Origin: Herminiimonas fonticola
GTDB lineage: Bacteria > Pseudomonadota > Gammaproteobacteria > Burkholderiales > Burkholderiaceae_D
Length of the DNA stretch: 64,000 nt
Reading direction: 5' to 3'
Assembly (NCBI RefSeq): GCF_003293745.1
Contig: NZ_PTLZ01000003.1
Span: forward strand, 124,001-188,000
A program made the translations under genes and the position numbers. Of this stretch, positions 26,012-36,300 are shown in pieces. How positions within the stretch are numbered: position 1 is the stretch's first letter; every line of letters starts with the position of its first letter. The notes beneath the pieces are model-generated. The model was given only the letters and a program-made list of their open reading frames with translations, made no database searches and was not told where the DNA came from.

Positions 26012-26701
26012 TTATGGTTGACGGGGAGTCGCAGCGTTTTCTACCAATGCGATCCTTCTGCGCAAGCGTTCCGCTTCGACTGCGTCACCGGCGTTTTCCG
26101 CGCGTAACAGTTGTACGCCTAACCAGGCCAGCAAAGGCCGACGCCAGCCTTGTGCCGAAGCAGTGTCGGCAGCAACTGTCAGGATAGCGGGTGTGGCGCG
26201 ATTGCTGCGGAACAGAACGCCGGCGGCAACCAGTCTGGCCAGTGGATCTTCGATACCCTGCAATGCGCTGGCGGCAGCAACATCTGAACTGGTACCAGCG
26301 ACCGTGCGGTGCTGCGCTGGCAGCAAGGCAATATCGTTAGACTTGATTTTTCCTGTCAGATAATCGGCGTAAGCACGTTCTGGTGCTGCGGCATCTGTTC
26401 TCAGTTTTTCGAAGTCCTCGCATTCTTCGATGACAAGACTGGCGACACGCGCTGCGCATCGCGTGAGTTCTACGCGCGCCATCAGGTCGGCGCGACCGGT
26501 GCGGCTGATTTCGCTGCGCGCCAGATTGAACTCCTGGGTTTCGACGCGCGCGTTACCTTCGAGGTAGGCGGCGGTGGCGCGCTCCATAGCAGTCTTGGCG
26601 TTCATTTGCCAGTCGGGAGCTGGCGTGCCTGCACATGCCGCCAGCAATCCGGTTAAAACGACAGGTAAAGCGATGCGTGAAAAAGATGAGGTCGAGATCA
26701 T
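26012..26701 (-). CDS. Lipoprotein of an MCE-type lipid transport cassette
   Basis: A 229-aa exported lipoprotein. The signal peptide ends at lipobox LLAAC (Cys23 from ATG 26701). The mature part is Ala/Arg/Glu-rich and mostly helical, with no recognised domain (ERATAAYLEGNARVETQEF, ARLVAAGVLFRSNRATPAILTV). ATG 26701 overlaps the stop of the MCE gene (ATGA), so translation is coupled and the two are functionally linked. A longer in-frame reading to 26737 lacks a signal-like start. It could be the outer-membrane partner, as in PqiC-type or Mla-type systems. Confidence 0.8.
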   Translation of the reverse strand: MISTSSFSRIALPVVLTGLLAACAGTPAPDWQMNAKTAMERATAAYLEGNARVETQEFNLARSEISRTGRADLMARVELTRCAARVASLVIEECEDFEKLRTDAAAPERAYADYLTGKIKSNDIALLPAQHRTVAGTSSDVAAASALQGIEDPLARLVAAGVLFRSNRATPAILTVAADTASAQGWRRPLLAWLGVQLLRAENAGDAVEAERLRRRIALVENAATPRQP

Positions 26702-27687
26702 GGCAGCGTCAACTCCGTATCGTGTGCAAACGGCCATTTGCGGTTGATTTCATTGACCAGTTGATCGACCTTGCGCAGGCTGCGATCCACATCCGCACGC
26801 AAGACACCCAGATCGCTGGTAGCGATTTTGGCGTTGGCGCTGATGGCTTGGGCATCGATCAATACCGCATCGACTTTTTTCAGACTTGATCTGGCTTCGC
26901 TCAACATCGCATTGAGCTGGACGATGGTGGCCTGGCTATTGCCATCCTTGCCGAAAATCTGATTGTCGGCTTTGACCAGCAAGCCATCGACCTTGTTCAG
27001 CACACTGTTGGCGCGGTCCAGTGTCGCTACCAGTTTTTGCGCATCTTTTTCATTGCCCATCAATCCGCCTAGTGCGCCATGTGGACCATTGAATTTTTCT
27101 GTCAGTCCCTGCAAATTACTCAGGCTGGCGCTGAGTGCAGATTCCGCTGCGGTCAGACCGTTCAGATTTTCTATCAATTGTTTGGCGGATGCGACCAGCA
27201 AGGGAATTTCTGCTGCGACATCGCCCACCAGCAAGGTACGTTCGGCACCGGGCGGCAAGGCCGGATCGGTCGGGACGCCGGTGTAAGCCCGCATCTTTGT
27301 ACTGCCGACTATGCCGCGTTCCATCGCGAATACGCTGGAAGTGCGCAGCCAGTGCGCATCTTTTTCCGCGACATCGACGATCATGCGCGCCTTGCCTTCC
27401 TTGCTGAGTTCGATACGACTGACGCGCCCGATAGGGAATCCGGAAAACGTCAGATCCATGCCAACCACCACGCCTTCTGAATCGTCAGCCAGCAAAACCA
27501 GTTCCTGCGTCGTTTCGAAAGCACCGCGCGCATACATCAGATAGGCTGCCGAACCGGAGACCAGCGCGATCAAAAACATCAGCAGAATAGCCGCCTTGAA
27601 CTCAAGATTCTTGGGCATCGCCTGCAGCGGTGGGTTGGGTGCCTGGCTAGAATTGTCGGGGTGTTCTTGCATGGGGTCATATGCCAT
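26698..27687 (-). CDS. MCE domain protein (MlaD/PqiB-like lipid-binding subunit)
   Basis: A 329-aa protein with an N-terminal membrane anchor (about 31-52), a single MCE domain (about 60-150; LVLLADDSEGVVVGMDLTFSG, GFPIGRVSRIEL) and a long helical C-terminal part (about 165-325) containing repeated heptads (LNKVDGLLVKADNQIF, LRKVDQLVNEINRKW). Such proteins form periplasmic hexameric rings that carry phospholipids between membranes. It lies 7 bases downstream of the MlaE-like permease gene and overlaps the lipoprotein gene. The long helical tail suggests a tunnel or bridge rather than the short MlaD type. Confidence 0.9.
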   Translation of the reverse strand: MAYDPMQEHPDNSSQAPNPPLQAMPKNLEFKAAILLMFLIALVSGSAAYLMYARGAFETTQELVLLADDSEGVVVGMDLTFSGFPIGRVSRIELSKEGKARMIVDVAEKDAHWLRTSSVFAMERGIVGSTKMRAYTGVPTDPALPPGAERTLLVGDVAAEIPLLVASAKQLIENLNGLTAAESALSASLSNLQGLTEKFNGPHGALGGLMGNEKDAQKLVATLDRANSVLNKVDGLLVKADNQIFGKDGNSQATIVQLNAMLSEARSSLKKVDAVLIDAQAISANAKIATSDLGVLRADVDRSLRKVDQLVNEINRKWPFAHDTELTLP

Positions 27688-27694
27688 ATAAGGA

Positions 27695-28510
27695 TTAGTA
27701 ATAGTTACCCATCAGCGAAGCAACTTCAATCAGCAAAATAACGAAGAACAATCGCACCATCGCTGCCAGTTCATTCGCGGCTTTGGAGCGGCTATGCAAC
27801 GGCGTATCGCGGGTATCGTAAAGCGATGATGCCATCGGACTCAACGATACGGCCAGGCTGAAAAAGATAGTCTTCAGCAAGAAAATCATCGCCACCGAGG
27901 GATTGAATATCTGTCCCACTACGCGTGTGTATCCCGGTAGCGCCCAATGCGTAAAGCCGTAAATCGATAGATACGCAAGAATCAGGGAAAGCACGCAACT
28001 GACCGCAGCCAGCATCAATACAGAAAACATCCCGGCCACTGCGCGCGGGAAAAATTCGCGACGAATCGGATCTATGCCTTGCTGTTGCAACAGTGCGAGA
28101 TCGCCACGCCTGCGCATTTCGGCCAGTTCCACGCCATCCGGCAGTGTCCGACGCAAGGCGACGAACAATGCAGCCGTCAGCGGAATGAGTTCCAGCACGA
28201 GGACACGCACCACCATTTCCAGCGCGTATTTGGAAAGGCCGTAACTCAAGGCGGTGACGACTACGATGCGAATCAGGATCAAACTGACCAGTGATGACAA
28301 TACGGAAAACCAGATCAAATTCTGGAAGGTGCCGAGCACGATCTGATACGCAATCGCATGCCGGTTCTCGCGCTGATAGGTAGCCGGCGACAATGCCAGC
28401 GATAGCACCAGCATGCCGAACAGCACTATGCGCCAGCCGCTGATCAGCCAGCGCAGGGTCGCGCGGCCCATGTGCCAGAAAGTGCTGAAGAGGGATGCTT
28501 TCGCAGTCAT
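27695..28510 (-). CDS. MlaE/YrbE family permease
   Basis: A 271-aa inner-membrane protein with about six hydrophobic segments. The MlaE-family permease core is recognised from ALSYGLSKYALEMVVRVLVLELIPLTAALFVALRR and the downstream EMRRRGDLALLQQQGIDP, the cytoplasmic coupling helix region. It precedes the MCE gene by 7 bases and is the first gene of the cassette. The ATPase (MlaF-like) expected beside it is absent: the next gene upstream is a divergent spermidine-synthase-like gene. It may borrow an ATPase encoded elsewhere. Confidence 0.88.
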   Translation of the reverse strand: MTAKASLFSTFWHMGRATLRWLISGWRIVLFGMLVLSLALSPATYQRENRHAIAYQIVLGTFQNLIWFSVLSSLVSLILIRIVVVTALSYGLSKYALEMVVRVLVLELIPLTAALFVALRRTLPDGVELAEMRRRGDLALLQQQGIDPIRREFFPRAVAGMFSVLMLAAVSCVLSLILAYLSIYGFTHWALPGYTRVVGQIFNPSVAMIFLLKTIFFSLAVSLSPMASSLYDTRDTPLHSRSKAANELAAMVRLFFVILLIEVASLMGNYY

Positions 28511-28635
28511 GCAAACATGGTAGCAGCGAATCGCGCGTCTTTACATAGCTTGCATAATTGCATGCCGGCTTTTGACTTTGCCGTCGGATCGCACCACACT
28601 GCATCTTTATTGATTGCATATTGCTGATTCAATTC

Positions 28636-29400
28636 ATGAATTTTTTCACTCCGGAACGTATAGAAAAAACCAGAGCGCTTGTACGAGATGGCAAGCCTTT
28701 CGTTTTCGACGATGGCGATATGCGCACCTTGCATTTCAATGAGCAGGTCGTGCAAAGCGCGATGCGTTTGTCTGCGCCGGATGAGCTGGTGATTCCGTAT
28801 ACGCAGGCGATGGCGGGATTCCTGTCCATGCATCCTGCTCCGCAACACATCCTGATGATAGGTTTGGGCGGCGGCTCCCTGGTCAAATACTGTTATCGGC
28901 ATTTCCCGTCGGCACGTATTACCGTGCTGGAATCGAATGCCGATGTGCTGGCGCTGCGCGATCAATTCATGATTCCAGCGGATGACGCACGTCTGCATGT
29001 ATTGCATGTGGATGCCATCGCACATATGCAGAAGCTCGCGGTTGGTTCGGTCGATGTGATCATGCTGGATGGCTTCGATGCGAAAGGCGCACCAGCCGCT
29101 TTGCGTTCGCATGAATTCTTTTTCAACTGCCAATTCGTTTTGGCAGAGCGCGGCGTATTGATCACGAATATGGGCGACCAATACGACAATATAGTCGGCA
29201 CCGTGACGCAAGGGCAGCTGGTGTTTGGCGCGTTTCATCATTGGTGGTTCAGAGTGACGACGGATAACAGCCACGTTGCGGTCGCAGTATGCGCCATCGA
29301 TGATGAAGCCAGCGCTGCGTCGCTGCGAATTGCTGCGCTGGACATTGCCGAACAGTCCTCACTCGAACTTGTTTATCCAAAGAATCTGGCATCGGAATAA
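28636..29400 (+). CDS. Spermidine synthase-like protein
   Basis: A protein of about 254 aa with the Rossmann SAM/decarboxylated-SAM fold of SpeE. MIGLGGGSLVKYCYRHFP (nucleotide loop) and ITVLESNADVLALRD are clear. The catalytic Asp region reads MLDGFDAKGAPAAL instead of the DxxDPxGPA of true spermidine synthases, and the polyamine gatekeeper residues are not evident, so it may be a related methyltransferase-like enzyme. Start uncertain: ATG 28636 (MNFFTPER) or TTG 28621. It is divergent from the MCE cassette. Conserved proteins of this kind are often annotated only as spermidine synthase-like. Confidence 0.8.
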   Translation: MNFFTPERIEKTRALVRDGKPFVFDDGDMRTLHFNEQVVQSAMRLSAPDELVIPYTQAMAGFLSMHPAPQHILMIGLGGGSLVKYCYRHFPSARITVLESNADVLALRDQFMIPADDARLHVLHVDAIAHMQKLAVGSVDVIMLDGFDAKGAPAALRSHEFFFNCQFVLAERGVLITNMGDQYDNIVGTVTQGQLVFGAFHHWWFRVTTDNSHVAVAVCAIDDEASAASLRIAALDIAEQSSLELVYPKNLASE

Positions 29401-29443
29401 AAAAGCATGCGCGACAACACAGTTCTGATTCTTGAATATCAGT

Positions 29444-29890
29444 TCAGATGTCGCCACTGCCTATATTGATGAGCGCCAGTCCACTTTCTGTGTCGAAGGT
29501 ACGTTTCAGATGTGCCGGTGATTCGGTCAGGATGATTTCCAGTGTGGGTCGCACATACGCTTGCAGCAAATGGCCGCCATGTGCACTGCCATCGCGTTTG
29601 CCAACGACGACGTGCACATGGGTTTTCGGCTCGCCATCTTCCAGCGCGACATCGCCTATCAGCGATAACACTTCTACCTGTTCATTGACTGGAATCGTTT
29701 CGTAATTCTTTTGATCCCAGTTGAAATAGGCCAGCGTTGCACTACTGAATGCACCGATTGCGCTAAAGCGGCTGGCCGCCAGATCGTTTTCTTTTGCAAA
29801 GCGCTGCAATTGGCTGACGACTTCTTCGCCGGTCTCCAGTATCAGGACATATGTTTTCTCTGAAGCATCGTTAATGATCTTGCTGCGCAT
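29444..29890 (-). CDS. PPC domain (DUF296) protein
   Basis: A 148-aa single-domain protein of the PPC/DUF296 family, the trimeric beta fold also found in plant AT-hook proteins. The family pattern is TYVLILETGEEVVSQLQRFAKEN, FSAIGAFSSATLAYFNWD, VLSLIGDVALEDGEPKTHVHVVVG and AHGGHLLQAYVRPTLEIIL, with the conserved His cluster (HVHV, HGGHL). It has no AT hook. The ribosome site AGGAAGGAA precedes ATG 29890. A longer in-frame reading reaching 30208 has no such site. Function unknown; bacterial members are small soluble proteins. Confidence 0.85.
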   Translation of the reverse strand: MRSKIINDASEKTYVLILETGEEVVSQLQRFAKENDLAASRFSAIGAFSSATLAYFNWDQKNYETIPVNEQVEVLSLIGDVALEDGEPKTHVHVVVGKRDGSAHGGHLLQAYVRPTLEIILTESPAHLKRTFDTESGLALINIGSGDI

Positions 29891-30299
29891 GGTCGTTCCT
29901 TCCTCATGTATGGTGGAAAAGCATGTTGGATAGACGCGTGCCATCACCGAAAGTTTGCTTTGAACGCAAATTTGAATTTTCCTGCAGTATAAAAAACGGG
30001 AACTCTTATTCGTTTCCTCCCTCCAACTGTTGAAAATACGACCGCATGGCAATCTAAAATCCGCACAAGCGGGAGGGGAAATATGGTCATGAACATCCCT
30101 ATGCATGCCGAAGAGGCATGCGTGTTGCGATTCTTTGTCTCTAACGAAGATTGTTTCCCTGGCGTCAAAAAACGCAGCAAAAAGAATGACAGCTACGCGG
30201 CTAGCCACATAGAGCGTGATACGTGTGAACGTCGCGCATGCAACTTGCTTCCCTTCACTTTGATTTCAATTGCTGCATCTGAAAAAAGTGGGGTGGCAC
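29891..30299. other. Region between the PPC gene and the glucan synthase gene
   Basis: About 400 bases shared as upstream region of two divergent genes. It contains the short frame described at 30083-30310 and no recognised repeat, operator or RNA. Confidence 0.5.
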
Positions 30300-30310
30300 T
30301 TGGCTATTAA
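30083..30310 (+). CDS. Possible small ORF overlapping the start of the glucan synthase gene
   Basis: A 75-codon frame (MVMNIPMHAEEACVLRF...) preceded by a very strong ribosome site, GGGAGGGG 5 bases before ATG 30083. It ends at 30310, about 10 bases after the likely glucan synthase start, an arrangement that could couple their translation. The peptide has no recognised domain or signal peptide and contains four Cys. It may be a leader peptide or chance; the ribosome site is the only real support. Confidence 0.35.
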   Translation: MVMNIPMHAEEACVLRFFVSNEDCFPGVKKRSKKNDSYAASHIERDTCERRACNLLPFTLISIAASEKSGVALGY

Positions 30311-33300
30311 TACCCTTCGGCAAAAAATCCTCCAGTACTTTCCGTTTCTTTCCGTATCAGGAAATGACGAGGATTTTTCTGATGAGTTGCCACGCGTTGA
30401 AATTTTCAGTGCAGAAAAACTTGAATTCCACGCTGCCAATCTGGCTGCAACTCAAAAAATAGGCCCTGCACCATACCGTATGTCGATCTCCGCGATTGCG
30501 CGAGATGACGGTCATGCCCTGGTCGCAGCTCATGCAGCGATAGAACGCGCCGCTAGCGAACGACGCGCGATTACACCCGCAGGCGAATGGCTGCTGGATA
30601 ACCTGCATGTGGTGCAAGAGAACGTATCCGGCGTGGTCGAAAGCATGTCTCGCCGCGTCTATAAATCGCTACCAAAACTGAGGAACGGCGAATACGCCGG
30701 CATGCCGCGCATCTATGGTTTGTGCTGGGAATTCGCCGCGCATACCGACAATCACTTCGATACCGATTTATTCCTGCGCTTTGTTCGTGCGTATCAAAGC
30801 GTGCAAGCATTGAAGATAGCCGAGCTGTGGGCTTTGCCGGTTGTGATGCGAGCCGTGCTGCTCGTGCATTTGCGTCGGGTGGCAATACGGGTGGTCAGAG
30901 CGCAGGCCGCGCGACAAGCTGCCGATGATTTTGCCAACGACCTGATTGCGATTGCGCAAAAGACACCAGAGAAAGAACAGCCGCCGATTGTTTTACCTGC
31001 CGGGCATTTACGTCAGCCCTTCGTCGTGCAACTGGTGCAAAGGCTGCGTTATCAGCAACCCGGCTTTACGCCATTGCTGGACGCGCTTGCTGCACGTTTG
31101 GCAGATCAGAACCTGACGATAGATGATCTGGTGTTACGCGAGCATACGACACAAGTCGCTTCCAATCAGAGCATCCGTAACATCATTACCAGCATGCGCG
31201 GCATTGCAGCTTTCGACTGGCGCGCGTTTTTTGAGTCGGTCAGCCTGGTCGAGAAAAAATTGCAAACGCTGCCGACCTATGCGGTACTGGATTTTTTGAC
31301 GCGCGATCGTTATCGCAAGATCATTCAGCAAATCGCACTGAATGCGCGTTATTCGGAACAGCAAATTGCCGATGCGCTGGTACGCAAGATTGAATTTCAC
31401 CGTAGCCAGATGCAGCATGACGATATCGTCGCCGATGAACGCGCGCTCGATCCCGGTCATTATTTGCTGGCCGGTGGCAGGAATGATCTGGAAGCTGAGC
31501 TGGGCTATCAGCCGCATCTTTCGCAAAAACTGAGACGTCATTACATTGCACACGCCAGCTTGTATTACCCGCTGACGATTATTATCGGCGCTTTTGTTTT
31601 TCTGGCGTTTCCCCTTTGGAGTACACGCGACAATGCGGTGCCGCATATTGCATTGGCATTGTTGATCGCAGCCGGATTTTTTCCGGCAGCTGATATCGCA
31701 ATTACCGTTATTAACAAGATATTGATGCGCCTGTTCTGGCCGCGCCATTTGCCGCGACTGGAGCTGGTAGACATTTCGGAAAGCTTGCGCACCTTTGTCG
31801 CGATGCCGGTGATGTTGACGAGCACAGAAGGTATCGAAGAAGAAGTGCGCCAACTGGAGGCGCATTACCTCGCTAATCCGGATGGCGATGTTTACTTTAC
31901 GCTGCTGTCTGACTGGGCTGATGCACCGCATGAGCACATGCCGCAGGATTTGTATCTGCTGGAAAAAGCACGCACAGACATCGCCGAATTGAATGCGCGC
32001 TATGGCCCCAGTGTCAGTGGCCAGACGCGTTTCTACATACTGCACAGAAAACGTTTGTGGAATGCAGCAGAAGGTCACTGGATGGGATGGGAGCGCAAGC
32101 GCGGCAAGCTGCATGAATTCAATCGCTTGCTACGCGATGCACATGACACTTCGTTTTTGCTCGACGATATTCCAGTGCCGCACAATGTACGCTACGTGAT
32201 TACACTGGATGCCGATACGCGCATGCCTATCGGCGCCTTGCGCGCGCTGGTTGGTGTCGCTGCACATCCGCTGAATCAACCACGTCACGATCCGGAAACC
32301 GGACGGGTGATTGAAGGCTACGGCATCCTGCAACCACGCATCACCCCAACCTTGCCGGTGAAACAGGAACGTACCTTGTACCGCCGTTTTTTCTCGGCGC
32401 GCGGTGGCATCGATCCTTACGGTGGCGCGGTCGCCGATGTGTATCAGGACGTATTTGGCTGGGGCAGTTATTCCGGCAAGGGCTTGTACGACGTCGATGC
32501 ATTCGAACATGCACTCGCCGGCAAGGTGCCGGAAAACACCATGCTCAGCCATGATCTGTTTGAAGGTGCAGTGGCACGCGTAGCCCTGGTCAATGATGTG
32601 GAATTGTTTGAAGACTTCCCGTCACACGTAGAAGAAGCTGCAGCACGCCAGCATCGCTGGACGCGTGGCGATTGGCAGTTGCTGCCGTGGTTGTTGCATC
32701 GCGACCGCGCATCGATATCGACGATAGATAGATTGAAAATTGTCGATAACATGCGTCGTTCACTGATGGCACCAGCCATTCTGGTTGTGCTGGTGACGGC
32801 ATTCTGTCTTGAATCTTCGCCGAGCTGGCCGTGGCTGGTACTGGGCATGGTTGGCCTGGCTGTGCCATCGGTATTTCAGTTCATATCCGATCTGCTGCCG
32901 CATCGCGATGACCTGTCATTCAAGGCGCATTGGCGGCGTGGCATGGCCGTGTTGCCGGACACCATCGCCGTGGTATTCATTTCGCTGGCGGTATTGGTAC
33001 AGCATGCGTGGCTGATGCTGGATGCGATATTCCGCACTCTGGTACGTTTGATGTTTACGCGCAGGAAGTTGCTGCAATGGGTCACCTCTGCACAAGTCAG
33101 AAAATCCAAACAGTATTCGCTTGCCAATTTTGTCTGGCGCGGACGCATGGGCGTATTGCTCTCTGTTGCGATAGTCGGGATTGTGTATCTGGCGAATCCG
33201 GTGAGTTGGACGATGGTGTTGCCGCTGTGTCTGTTGTGGGCCTTGTCTCCGGTCATTGCACGCTGGATCAGTTTGCCGCCTGTCGAAAAAAACGTTGAAC

Positions 33301-36300
33301 TTCTGGAGTCGGATGAAGCAACGGAATTGCGCCTGATCGCGCGCCGTACCTGGCGGTTCTTCACCACGTTTGTGGGCGCAGAAGATCATTATTTGCCGCC
33401 GGATAATTTCCAGGAAACGCCGCATCCTGTCATTGCACATCGTACGTCGCCAACCAACTTCGGCTTGTATCTACTTGCCGTTGCCACTGCTCGCGATTTT
33501 GGCTGGCTAGGTTTGGGCGACATGATGCAAAGGCTGGAAGAAACCATGGATACGCTGCACAAGCTGCCGCGCTATCACGGTCATTTCTTCAATTGGTATG
33601 AAACAAAAAGGCTGGAAGTTCTGTTGCCACGTTATATCTCGACGGTCGATAGCGGCAATCTTGCGGGCCATCTATTTGTGCTGGCGCAAGCATGCAAGGA
33701 TGCACGTGAACAAACCATATTGCAGCCAGGCATGGCTGCCGGTATGCGCGATACGGTTTTGTTATTGCGTTTTGCGATTGCAGGTATCAGTCGCGAATTG
33801 CGTACGCACACTGTAAGCATCATGGAATTGCGCAAGAATGCAGAGCAATTCAGCGATCTGCTGCCGGAAAACGGTAACGGTTTAAGTACTTATGAAGTCT
33901 GGAAAAAACTGGTCGAACGCGCAGAAAACATGGTGGATCTGGCCCAGGCCTTTTCTGCCGAAATCCAGAGCGCCGACAATGAGGTGCTGGCATGGGCCAA
34001 GGAATTGCGTGATGCTGTACGCACGCATTGTGCAGATTTTGTAGCAGTCGTACCGTGGGCGCATCTGGAAGCGCAAGATCGCGAACAAAAGCAGAATGGC
34101 GAACTATGGCAACTCATCAATGCACAAATCACGACTGATATTGTGCTGGAAGATTTACCTGAACGTTACGCCTCGGTACGCATTGAAGTCGCTCGTTTGT
34201 TCTCATCCCAAAACCGGCTGGACCCTGACGTGATGTCGCAGGATTTGTTTGACGAGCTGGATGCGATATTGAATCAGGCAACGCTGTTTTCAAGCAAATG
34301 GTTGTGGCGTCTGGAAACGCTGGAGAATGGGGCGCGCCAAATGGCGACAGAAATGAATTTTCGTTTCCTGATGTCGCCCGAACGCAAGCTGTTTTCCATT
34401 GGCTACAACGCAGACGAAGGACGTCTTGACGACAGTTACTACGATTTGCTGGCGTCCGAAGCGCGGCTCGCCAGCATGGTGACGATCGCTGAACGACAAG
34501 TGCCGCCGTCACACTGGTTTCGTCTCGGACGCCGCATGTTGCCAGGGCCAGATTGTCCAGTTCTGGCTTCATGGTCGGGTTCGATGTTCGAATACTTGAT
34601 GCCGTCGCTGGTGATGTCATCGCCGCGCGGGAGCATGCTGGATCAAACCTGTCGCTGCATTGTCGAACGGCAAATCGAATATGGCAAAGAGCGCAAGGTG
34701 CCGTGGGGCGTGTCTGAATCGGCGATGAATGTGCGTGATCACGCTTTCACGTATCAATATTCTGCCTTCGGCGTACCTGGCTTGGGACTTAAACGCGGGC
34801 TGGAAAAAGAGATAGTCATCTCGCCATATGCCACCGGCCTGGCTGCGATGTACATGCCGAAAAGTGCGCTTGCCAATTTCCGTCGCTTGACCGACATGGG
34901 CGCGCTTGGGCGTTATGGTTTTTACGAAGCGCTGGACTTTACTCCTGGCCGCCGTGCAGAAAATCAAACCATGGCGATGGTGTATGCCTACATGGCACAT
35001 CATCAGGGGATGTTGCTGGTATCGCTGGGCAACGTCATTAACAAGAATGTGATGCGTCATCGTTTTCATCGCGAACCGATTATTCGCTCTGCCGAATTGC
35101 TTTTGCACGAATCGCAGCCACGCTGGATACAACCCGCTTCATTGGCATTGCGTGATGAGTTGGAGTTCTTGACGGTAGTCGAACCAGAGTCAGGTGTTGT
35201 GCGCCATTTTGAGAGTGCGATGACGACTACGCCAGAAACGCAATTGCTGTCGAACGGGCATTATGCGGTGATGCTGACGGCGGCCGGTTCCGGTTACAGC
35301 CTGTGGAATAAATTAGGCGTGACGCGCTGGCGCGAAGATGCAACGCGCGATCAATGGGGCAGTTATCTGTATCTGCGCGATTCGGATAGTGGCACGTTCT
35401 GGTCGGCCTGTTATCAGCCGACTGCGGTCGAACCGGATTCCTATCAGGTCAAATTTTCCGAAGACCGCGCGCGTATCTCGCGCGTCGACGGTTCGATTTC
35501 CAGCATGCTGGAAGTGATCGTGTCGCCGGAAGATGATGCCGAGTTGCGACGTCTTACGCTGACCAATAATGGCCTGCGCGCGCGTACGATAGATGTGACT
35601 TCGTACATGGAGGTATTGCTGGCACCGGTCGCAGCGGATGTTGCGCATCCGGCTTTCTCCAATCTGTTTGTAGAAACCGAATACCTGCATGAAGTGCGCG
35701 GCTTGCTTGCATCACGCAGGCCGCGCAAGGATGGTGAAACACGTCTCTGGGCCGCACATGTGGTGGCGCACGGTGAAGGTAGTAGCGCGATCGGGATTGA
35801 ATATGAAACCGACAGGGCGCGTTTCATCGGACGTGGGCAAGGTGTAAACAATCCTCGTTCCATAGGCGATGGTCGACCTTTGTCGAATACGGTGGGAGCG
35901 GTGCTCGATCCGATTTTCAGTTTGCGTGTGCGTGTGCGCATAGAACCGGGCGAAACTTCGCATCTGGTATTTACAACGATGGCGGCGAAATCGCGCGAAG
36001 AAATTATCAGCCTCGCGGATAAATATCATGATGGCTCAACCTTTGCGCGGATTTCCGCATTGGTGTGGACACATGCACAAGTGCAGTTGCATTACCTGCG
36101 CATAGAACATTACGAAGCGGAATTGTTCCAGCATCTGGCGAGCCGCATCTTGTTCTCCGATGCTGCATCGCGTGCTGGCTGGAGAGTAATCCGTTCCATG
36201 TCCTTGAGTCATGCCGGTTTGTGGGGGCAGGGTATTTCCGGTGACAGGCCGATACTCTTGCTGCGCATGGCCAAGCAGGAAGACTTGCGACTGGTCTCGC

